A DNA stretch of 64,000 nt from Rugalucina vietnamica (lineage: Eukaryota; Mollusca; Bivalvia; Lucinida; Lucinidae): contig OZ024884.1 in assembly GCA_964017185.1 (NCBI GenBank), forward strand, positions 441,501-505,500, given 5' to 3'. The position numbers were made by a program, and so were the translations under genes. Position 1 is the first letter of the stretch; every line of letters begins with the position of its first letter. Below are positions 1-10,300 of this stretch, piece after piece. Under the pieces are notes generated by a model, which saw only the letters and a program-made list of their open reading frames with translations, was not told the origin of the DNA and ran no database searches.

Positions 1-143
1 AAACTTCGCATAGTTTGACCTAATTACCAAGAAGCGCAAATAAAAGGTTGTGTGGTCTAGTTATCTCTAGTTATTTTCCGTATACATTTCAATTTGAATG
101 CAGCGACGCGGCGCAGTTCATAGCACATCAGACGGGTGGAAAA

Positions 144-317
144 ATGATCACAAATGGACATAAGGATGTTCGACTTGCAGACGACGAACTGGCGGACAAA
201 ATAATTATTAACAACCGAAGAATCTCTAAAATGATCACAAATGGACATACCGATGTTCGACTTTCAGACGACAAACTGGCGGACAAAATAATTATTAACA
301 ACTGAAGAATCTCTATC
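144..317 (+). repeat. Two 87-bp tandem copies, open as a 29-residue repeat
   Basis: ATGATCACAAATGGACATA begins each copy (144 and 231). Both are in frame and read MITNGHKDVRLADDELADK or a close variant, with most differences in few codons. No family recognised. Confidence 0.6.
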
Positions 318-345
318 GCGGCTGGTACATTTAAACTTTTGCACA

Positions 346-348
<3 letters not shown>

Positions 349-403
<55 letters not shown>
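349..403 (+). repeat. (CT)n microsatellite
   Basis: About 27 CT units. Confidence 0.95.
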
Positions 404-406
<3 letters not shown>

Positions 407-671
407 GAAAGGAGGATACATAGACATATGTCATCCGGTATAAATACAGACATTGAATTTTTTTTTCTCAGACTTCCAGTTGTTTAGACTGGCCATGCTA
501 TATACGTATATTTTCGGTAGATGAGAAAACAGAACTTGTCAAATAAAGCTGAACACTCTGGTAGCATACAGCGTCTTTGTTAAGGCGAGGCTGGGGAACA
601 AACCCTTCACCTATCGCTCCCAAAGCGGGCGCCCGCTTACAAAAGTGACCCATCAGGACAACCAAACAAAA

Positions 672-898
672 TTTGAGCCACGTCATGGGAAAACCAACAA
701 TTTGCATATGCAAACACACAGGCGCAGATCCGCTTCGCAGTAACTGCGAAGTTGATCACCGCCTTTGATTTCGATACACGGATAGTACAATTCCTCTTCT
801 TCATAAACTTAAATTTTCCAGCCTCTAGTTGTAGACGGCTCGGTTTGTGTCGAACTTGTTCGAAAACCACATTGTTTGTTTTCTCGGGTCGCGGCTGA
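672..898 (+). mobile_element. Family 2 foldback MITE
   Basis: Starts GAGCCACGTCATGGG and carries the inner palindrome around CGCTTCGCAGTAACTGCGAAG. The right end is diverged. Confidence 0.75.
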
Positions 899-990
899 TT
901 TATTGTCTTAATCTAGTGACATGTCATTTCAACAAACCAAGTGCCCAAAATGTTGACAGTTTTTGTCTGTATTTACCGGATGACTTATGT

Positions 991-1018
991 AAATAAATAA
1001 ATAAATAAATAAATAAAA
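991..1018 (+). repeat. (AAAT)n microsatellite and following poly(A) tracts
   Basis: Seven AAAT units; a long A-rich tract follows at 1059-1105. Confidence 0.9.
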
Positions 1019-1105
1019 ATACTGAGCCCTTACAAAAAATTTGCGTTTGCCGACTGAAAAAAAAAAAGAAAAAAAAAAAGAAAAAAAAAAAAAAAAAAAA
1101 AAAAA

Positions 1106-1640
1106 GATCGCCAACAAGTGTTTTTCGGCAACCGAAAACTATCGATCTGCGTTCAACAATCGAGATTGTAGCAACTGAGAGCGATTATTTTGATTCTAAG
1201 TAAATTTGTTTGTTCGCACTTATCGCAAATCCGATCATCGGTGGGTTTTGAATTTTATCATTATACATGTACCGTATATTAGTTTAGTTCTCATTGTGGT
1301 CGAGAGTATGGCGCGGAACGCCAAAATCTACTATAACAAAATTGACTTCTTACAGAAACTGCAATGCTATCAACATTCCCGTCAAAGAGGCTGAATTTTA
1401 TCAGCTGTATTCAAATGTTTAATTTTCTAAAACGAATAATCGACGTAGAAACCACTGAGGACGAAGTTTGAATCTATTCAAGTAGATACGCATGCCTTCA
1501 TGTGTGCCCGAATGATCGTATCTACCATAAAATGCGACTTTGCCATCACATTTCTAAATGCAATGTCGTTAGTCAGTGCGCGAAAATCCAATTATGACCA
1601 ATTAAGCCGCACGTGTTTCTGACAACGTGACGTCGTTTCG
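1106..1640. other. Non-coding stretch, nothing recognised
   Basis: AT-rich single-copy-looking DNA with no convincing exon or repeat boundary. Confidence 0.5.
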
Positions 1641-1649
1641 CGACTCTGT

Positions 1650-1855
1650 CTTGTTTGACGTCACTTCCTTGAACGTTTAATGACAAAGTTCGTCATTAAC
1701 TCTGCAAAGTTCGTCATTAGTTAATGACGAGCTAATGGACGTTTGATACAACCCATTTTAATGCCGTCATTAACTAATTTGTTATTAGGGTTTTAATAAC
1801 GAATTAGCCGTTAATTCGTTATTAAGTTTAATGACGGTTGATACAATCAGGTCCA
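1650..1855. repeat. Element rich in a GTCATTAA word
   Basis: Many direct and inverted copies of GTCATTAACTAAT and AATGACG, with GATACAACC and GATACAATC near the edges. It looks like a small foldback element built from short repeats. Confidence 0.4.
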
Positions 1856-2108
1856 GAAGCTGGTCAAGATCTTGCTCAGTTTAACATGCTGAATATTTGT
1901 CGAAAATATATATACAGCAATTTTGCCTTCACTGCACATCCTCAATATTTGGGTTCTACGTATGCAAAGTATAAGAAAAATACACTGAACGCTTAGATGT
2001 CAAAAGTTTGCAGAGAATGCAAAGTATAGTACTGAATATAAGCATTGGTTGCAATTTGCTGAATTGGAAATGGTGTACATGTACATTTAAATGCGATATG
2101 TGTCATTT

Positions 2109-3470
2109 TTAGCTCTTCAACAACTCAGCCAAAGGCTCTTAGTTGAGCTTATAGGGAAAGGCAGGCATGCTGCGTCCGTCCATCGTCCGTCCGTCCACCA
2201 TTTTCAAAGATCTTCTCTAAAACAGGTCGGCCAATCAAAGCCAAATTTTACGTGACACAAAATATCTATAGGAAGGGGAAAACAATGTGTTTATAAATAA
2301 TCTAGGTCAAATGACCGCCATGTCCATATACGTATGGTAAAACGCTTCAAAATTCTTCTTCTCAAGAACCGCTGGATTGATGTCAACGAAGCATGGCATG
2401 CAGCATAGGCAACTAGAGTACCACAATTTGTTTATAAACCATGACTTTTGGATAACCTTGACATTTTAAGGCAAGCTCAACATAGGTCGCCCATGCATTT
2501 GAATGAAGAAAATTGTTAGCATGTCATTTAATGGGAAAACAAACTTGGAGAAAATGGACAAATAGACTAAAGATATACAATTCTGAAAGAAAATGGATCA
2601 CAAGGTTGGTCCGCTCCCACCCGAGGCAATATACATGTATATTACCATGATATTCAAAGGTCGTCTTCTCTGGAACCGCTTGTTCAATCAAAGCCAAATC
2701 TTATACGAAGCATCTATACAAAGTGGGAACCAATGTGTTTACAAATAGTCAAGGACTTGATCATCAAGATGGCCACCGTGCCAATACATGGTAAGAAAAA
2801 CCTTCAAAACTCTTCAAAGAAATTCGGCATGTAGCATCGGAGACAAGAGTCCTACAGTGTATTTATAAATAGTTACCCTTGGATGACCTTGTCCTATTAT
2901 ACGGCAAGGTCATAGGCAATCCAAACGTTTGAATGGGGAAAATTGTTGCATTGTCATTTGAAGGGAAAAACCTTTCAGAAAATGGGCAAATGGACTGAAA
3001 ATATTTTATTCTAGAATCTAGACCCTAGAGGTCGGTCTGCCCCAATCTTGTGGTAATATACATGTACAAATTGTATATTGCCATAATATACAAGGATGAT
3101 CTTCTCTGAAAACGCTTGGCCAATCAAAGCCAATATATATAGGAAACATCTATACAAAGGGGAACCAATTCGTTTATAAATAATCCAGGTCACATGAAAA
3201 AGATGGTCTCTATGTCCATATATGGTAAAAACCCTTCACAAATTTTTTTTCTCTGGAACAGAAGAACAGGGGGTAGATTATGACAACGTGATAATAAATC
3301 ATGAACCTATGATGACCTTGACCTATTTTAGGGCAATGTCAACAAAGGTCGTCTGTGCACTTGAATGGGGGAAACTTGTCATCTGTATGGGAACACTTGC
3401 AGGAAATTGGCAAATGGACATAATATTGATTATTCTAGAACAAATGATACCAGGGCTTCATCTGTACCTG
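2109..3470 (-). mobile_element. Pearl-like tandem-core element, degenerate
   Basis: Reverse orientation: diverged terminal hairpin at 2110-2155, GTCC-rich microsatellite at 2178-2197, then about three degenerate units of roughly 440 bp (AAGATCTTCTCT, CCAATCAAAGCC). The far end is unclear. Confidence 0.6.
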
Positions 3471-4151
3471 CACTGGGGCTATATACCAAAATATTCAAAC
3501 ATGCTTGTTGGTAAATATAGCATATCTCAGGCAAGCCTTTACAGGACATCTGGTTTCAGCAAAAGATTAAAATTTTTCGTGCGCATCTTCAATATGTCTT
3601 TAAAATGTCTGCAAAATATTGAATGAATATACTGCAAACTCTAGGAGGAGTATACGCACATATGGCACAAGTAGGAGTTGATTTCATAATGTATGTATTA
3701 CTAATCATCATTTAATATGAGTTATGGTAGAAAATTTGTCTAAGTTAAAAATGCTGTCAAATTGTCACATTTTTTTTTTCAGGTTAGGAATTCTTCTTGC
3801 ACATCTGAAATACAAAATGGAACACAAAGTATACATGCCAGGACTATAACAGTCGTGTTTTATGTGGTCTTTAATGTCCAACGACTGTCGCAATTCTGAC
3901 CATTTGATCCTTAAATTTATATTATTGTGTTGTTTGATGGGGTGGTGTGGAGAAAAGCCAAACACAATCGAGCCGCAGCTCCTTAAGTTATTCAGCAAAG
4001 GACTCAAATATTGACAGGAATTCATAGAATTTCGGATGGACGGAATGCCGGACATGCTGAAAATAGGATAATCAATCCCCATAACTTAGCTTTGCGGGGG
4101 TTATGAAAGTTTCAATGCTAAGACTATTTTCCATTCACTCATTGATCCTTA
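3471..4151. other. Stretch without a supported gene
   Basis: Downstream flank of gene X. Two acceptor-like TTTTCAG sites occur but no frame fits gene X; an ATTAAA at 3875-3870 (minus strand) is a weak poly(A) candidate. Confidence 0.4.
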
Positions 4152-4316
4152 CTAGTATTTTGGCGACTCAAGATAGAGACTTGTCATACTGCTTGAATAC
4201 TGAATCCTGATGGTCATTTCAAACATGAGGAGCTTCACTGTGATCTCGGCGGTAGACGTGACTGTGTCTGTACGCATAATTATAATTCTGTCCCCGAGAT
4301 GTCCCTCTTTGATGAC
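4152..4316 (-). CDS. Gene X exon 3 (terminal)
   Basis: Acceptor ACCTTTCAG|GTCATC. In phase 0 the frame is open for 54 codons to TAG. Visible motifs are GHLGDR, STAEITV and TIRIQY, matching the Gly-Asp-Arg and strand layout of gene Y exon 3. In phase 1 a different frame runs 31 codons to TGA at 4219 (basic, His/Tyr-rich); phase 0 is preferred because of the likeness to gene Y. Confidence 0.55.
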   Translation of the reverse strand, partial: VIKEGHLGDRIIIMRTDTVTSTAEITVKLLMFEMTIRIQYSSSMTSLYLESPKY

Positions 4317-7300
4317 CTGAAAGGTTTATCAATGTTATATTTATGACGGAAGAATCTTCATGAACATTCGGTAAACTGATAAAAATATCATCTGCATTAA
4401 GTAAACTTTTCAAGGTAAAGTATATATGTAATGATCAGGAAATGGCGCACTCAGAAAGAAATTTCCACTCCAAAATCCCGAGGTGGGGAAAAAACTAAAT
4501 TAACAATCAGGTACTTAATTATACTAAGAATGTATATCGTAAGCCGAGTGAGCAGCTATGTTCTCAATAGGTGGCCACTCAGTTTGAAAAAAAAATGAAA
4601 ACGCACATTAAGTGCACAAAAATTCAACACCAAGACATCAAACAATAAGAACCACCAGAGAAGTATCGACTTGCAACGATCAGTAATATAAAATTATTGG
4701 CGGACTTTTAAAAACAACTAGTTTTACAAGGCCATAACTTCACCCTCAGCTTCTACAGTAGTTCTATTATACACAACTATAAACAATAAATAAGAAAACT
4801 CATGTACACACATGTAGGTAGCAACATGTAACATGTATAATGGAAAGCAGGATGAGCAGGTGCTAAAGGCTATGTGGTCACAGTGCCAGCTTGGACAATA
4901 CAAGTAAAATGCAGAGGGCTAAGTGAACAGCCAAACGATATTCGGGAGGCCACAAAGTCATACAACATGAAGCTCAAAATTTGAACAATTGGGATAAATT
5001 TGATCCACAACAGCAGAGGGTAATTATGTATTTTTCACATCAACAAGTTATTATCACGGAGATAAGCATAGACGACATTTGAAATCTTATATATTTTTTA
5101 CCAATTGTATACACTTAAAATGGGCACAAGTAGGCAATGATCAGGAAAAGGCGCAATCAGAAAGAAAGTTCCACTAAAAATACAATTTTACTTCAAATGG
5201 TGTTTTGATATGTTCAAATTAGCATGGAGATGTTTCCATGATGTTTCTCTAAAGCAACGTTTGACTTTTTTAAATATCAAAACGTGATTATCTAGTTTAA
5301 GAGCGCCCGAATTCGAAGCGATAGGTCCTGGGTTCCCCACCGGTGTCGCAATGTTGTGTTTTGAGCAAGACAATGTGACTCCCCACAGTACTACTTTATA
5401 CCAATGAAGCAGTGATTTCTTTATGATATTATGAGAAATTGTTGTTACAAACAAATGATTATCAAAACAATGTATTTATTCATCACGGGGTGGTATTCAA
5501 ACAAGAAGCCCAGGGGCAACGATCGCTCACCTGAGAGTCAACAAGTACAGTCACTGGACAAAGTAAACGTTTTTTTTTTAAGATTTTTTTTAAGTTTTTC
5601 CCATGACGCCCCCGGGGCGGGGCCCGTATGGACCCCAGTGGCACGGTTGGCGGGATTTATAAAGAGGACCCCTATACAGATTTATAAAGAGGACCACTAT
5701 ACATTGCTACTGACAAAATATGAAAGCTCTGGGCCTTGTGGTTTCGGAGAAGAAGATTTTTTTATGTTTTTCCCATTGTAAGTCTATGAGAGCTAATGAC
5801 CCCCGGGGCGGGGCCCGTATGGACCCCAGGGGTACGGTTGGCAGGATTTATATAGAGGACCACTAAACATTACTACATACAAAATATGAAAGCTTTGGGC
5901 CTTGTGGTTTTAGAGAAGAATTTTTTTTTATGTTTTTCCCATGACACCCCGGGGCGGGGCCCGTATGGACCCCAGGGGCAGGGTAGGCAGGATTTATAAA
6001 GAGGATTATTATACATTGCTACAAACAAAATATGAAAGCTCTGGGCCTTGTAGTTTCGGAGAAGAAGATTTTTTAAAGTTTTTCCCATGACGCCCCCGGG
6101 GCGGGGCCTGTATGAATCTCAGGGGCACGGTTGGCAGGATTTATAAAGAGAACCCCTATACATTGCTACAAACAAAATATGAAAGCTATGGGCCTTGTGG
6201 TTTCAGAGAGAAGATTTTTTTAATGTTTTACTCATGACACCCCGGGGCGGGGCCCATAGGGACCCCAGGGGCACGGTTGGCAGGGATTATAAAGAGGACC
6301 ACTATACATTGCTACACACAAAATATGAAAGCTCTAGGTCTTGTGGTGTCGGAGAAGAAGATGTTTTATGTTTTTCCCATTGTAAGTCTATGGGAGCTAA
6401 TGACCCCCGGGGCGGGACCACTTTTGACCCCAGGGACATGATTGGCAGGATTTATATAGATGACCACTAAACATTGCTACATACAAAATATGAAAGCTTT
6501 GGGCCTTGTGGTTTTGGAGAAGAAGATTTTTTATGTTTTTCCCATGACACCCCCGGGGCGGGGCCTGTATGGACCCCAAGGGGCACGATAGGCAGGGTTT
6601 ATAAAGAGGACCATTAAACATTGCTACACACAAAATATGAAAGCTCTGGGCCTTGTGCTTTCTGAGAAGAAGATTTTTTTATATTTTTCCCATTGTAAGT
6701 CTATGGGAGCTATCCGTTGCCATGGAAACCAGAGTTCTGATCCGACCTGGCCCAAAACCTTATACAACCTTTCCCCCTCCTCAATGATGCTTTAGATAAA
6801 ATTTGGTCATGATTGGCCTTTTTGTCTTTGAGATATTCAAGTTTGAAAATGTGGACGCACGGACGGACGCACGCACGGACGGACGGACGGACGCCGGCTC
6901 GACTACTGTACTATAAGCTCACCTTGTGAGCCTTCGGCTCAGGTGAGCTAAAATCCATAGTTTTCACTTTTTTCCCATTTAAAAGCCTATGTTTCCAAAA
7001 TTGACCTCGCTGTAAAAAAGGTCAAGGTCATCTTAGGGTCATCATTTTATCAAACTATGATGGGCTGGAGTCCCAAATGCTACATGCACATACCAAGTTC
7101 CGTGAAAATCAGCCCGCAGTTTCTGGAGAAGAAGGTTTTTTAGTGGTTTTTACCATATATGGGCGTGGCGGCCATATTGGTCATGTGACCTGGATTTCGC
7201 GATCAAACTTTCATAAACCCTATCCAAGGATGATCCATAAAATTTCAGTTTGATTGACCATGCTGTTTCAGAGAAGATCTTTGAAAAGTGTGTATGGACG

Positions 7301-10300
7301 ACAGACCGGTCAAGGTCAAGAGATGACCTTGACCTATATCAATCATACTTTCATTAGTTGTTTTGCATCTACCACTTTTCAGGTCTCAGGCTGCAACTGT
7401 TTTCAAAAAATCCATAACTTTCACTTTTTCCCATGTAAAAGCCTATGTTTCCAAAATTGGCCTTGCCGTAAAACAGGCCAAGGTCATCCTATGGTTATCA
7501 TCGTATTAAACTATGATGGGCTGTAGTCCCAAATGCTACATACCAAGTGTCGTGAAAATCCGCCTGACGGTTCAGGAGAAGATGATTTTTGAGTGGTTTT
7601 ACCATATATGGGCGTGGCGCCCATCTTGATCATGTGACCTTAATTTCGCGATCATATTTTCGTTACCCCTACCCATGGATGCTGCACATAAAATTTCACT
7701 TTGATTGACCAAGCGGTTTCAGAGAAGAAGATCTTTGAAAAGTGTGTATGGACGACAGACCAGTTAAGGTTAAGAAATGACCTTGACCTATATTAATCAC
7801 ATACTTTCATTAGTTGTTTTGCATCTACCACTTTTCAGGTCTCAGGCTGCAATAGTTTTCAAAAAATCCATAACTTTCACTTTTTCCCATGTTAAAGCCT
7901 ATGTTTCCAAAATTGACATTGCCGTAAAATAGGTCAAGGTCATCCTACGGTCATCATTTAATCAAACTATGATGGGCTGTAGTCCCAAATGCTACATATC
8001 AAGTTTCGTGAAAATCCACCTGCCGGTTCAGGAGAAGAAGATTTTTGAGTGTTTTTACCATATATGGGCGTGGTGAACTTTGAAAAGTGTGTATGGACGA
8101 CAGACAGGCCAAGGTCAAGAGATGACCTTGACCTATATTAATCACATACCTTCATCTACTCCATAAGTTGTTTGTATCTGCCACTTTTCAGGTCTCAGGC
8201 TGCAATAGTTTTCAAAAAATCCATAGTTTTCACTTTTTCACATGTAAAAGCCTATGTTTCCAAAATTGACATTGCCGTAAAATAGGTCAAGGTCATCCCA
8301 GGGTCATCATTTTCGCAAACTATGATGGGCTGGAGTCCCCGATGTTACATACTAATTTTCGTGGAAATCGGCTCGCCAGTTCTGGAGAAGAAGATTTTTG
8401 AGTGGTTTTTACCATATATGGGCGTGGCGGCCATCTTGGTCATGTGATCAAGATCCCGCGAACAAACTTTCGTTCCCCCTACCCATGGATGATCTACACA
8501 AAATTTGGCCTTCATCGGCCAAGCGGTTTCAGAGAAGAAGATCTTTGAAATTGTAGACGACGGATGGACGGACGACGGACGGACGATCGGACGCCGGACT
8601 GATTGGTATACTATAAGCTCACCTTGTCAGCCTTCGGCTCAGGTGAGCTAAAAAAGTTTGATAGCGTTTGCTCTCTGAGTCGTTTCCTTGAGCACGTGAA
8701 TCACTGGATGGGAAATGACTAGGTATGAAAGTTTCGAGACAGTCCAGAACAAGAATAATACATTGTGGTCGCCATTGTTATACGATTCGATAAATACTAT
8801 GAACAAGCATGTTTACACTTAAACGGATTTAAGACTAGCAATGCCGAAACTATACATACGCCTTGTGCCAACTGCATCGTTTGCACATTCTTTGCGAATA
8901 TCATACCAAATTCGGCACTGGCAGAAAATGAGTCTCCTTTTTTCCAGTACAGTTTGCAATTGTAGGTTCCCTTGACCAGAATAGCTCCCTGTAACAACAG
9001 CTCAGTAGCTAGTGTACCTTTCATGATATCCATAGCACCTAAAAATACAAAGAAGAAGCGTAAATCTATGCAGTACACTTTTTGTCCCATTCTCATGTTA
9101 ATACAGCGTCGAAACCTAATAATTGATCATTCCAAGGCCGCCGCACTTTAGTTCTGCCCTCGATTGTTATACTGCGTTTACACTATGTTCCCGGCGGTCA
9201 CGGCGGCCACGTTTCAGACAACCGTGAGCAAAACGGGATAACCGTGAGGCAACGCAGGGGAACGGGATAGGCAAACGTAGCACGCCGGGATAACCGTGGA
9301 CACCGTGACAAATTTTTTGACAGTTTAAAAATCTGCCACGGCAGTCACGGCGGAAATGAGAAACGTAATGGGCCGTGATAAAACGGGCTGAACGTAACAC
9401 GCCGTGACAGAACTTAACAGTACGTAGCGAAACTTGGAGGCGGTCCGTAGTGCAACGGGAGGCTAGTGAATAGCCCGGCAAGCTACGGATCTTCCACGTT
9501 CTGTTGCGTTTGGGCACGGTCGTCTCACGTCTCGTCCCGTTTCCTACGGAATACTCAACACGTTTTGTTGCGTTATGTTACGGTGCGTTACGGTCTTTGA
9601 CGGTGTTCACCCCGTTCTACTACGTATGTCACGTTGTGTTACGGTTATCACGGCGCGTGAAGTTTATAGATATAAAATGGCATATCATGGGGACAAGTTC
9701 CTTCATATTGGAGCAGTCACTATAGTGAACAATACAGACCATACGCTGCACTATGCAATTGAAGAAGAACTACAATTCCGAGCTTTCTTAATCACCCCTG
9801 CAGTCAGTTGTTGAGGAACGCGGTTGTTATTATTTCAAAGGACTTATTCGTTAACAAAAGGGAAAAAATGTGCTTTATATTGTATGGTGTCTACGTTTCG
9901 TCCGTAGCTGACCTTGACAGACCGAAAAAAACGTGTTACGCCTTGGTCAAAACGCAACTGACCGCAACAGAACGTAACAGGCCGTAATAGAACGTGCTAA
10001 TAATCGTGATAGATCGTGGTAAACCGTAACGTACCTAAGCGCCTCCGTGACACACCGGCTTATCACTAACACGGCGTGTTACGGATATCGTAATACAACG
10101 TAAGAAAACGTAACAAAACGTGATAGATCTTGAAAATCAGAGAAATAGATTTACAAATCTCCACGGCACGCTACGTTTCTAGCAAACGGGGCTGCCGGGG
10201 CCGCCGGGAACATAGTGTAAACGCAGTATTATCGATGCAATACGCATTTGGTAGAGTCTTCATTTGCTACAGTACTACGGACTCTGTATTTAGATGTCTT

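Noticed and set aside
3765-4082. 105-codon minus-strand frame
   Set aside because: Two acceptor-like sites but no phase-compatible partner and no motif; the preferred gene X model stops at 4152.
4219-4413. Longer reading of the last gene X exon in another frame
   Set aside because: It ignores the strong acceptor at 4317 and lacks the motifs shared with gene Y.
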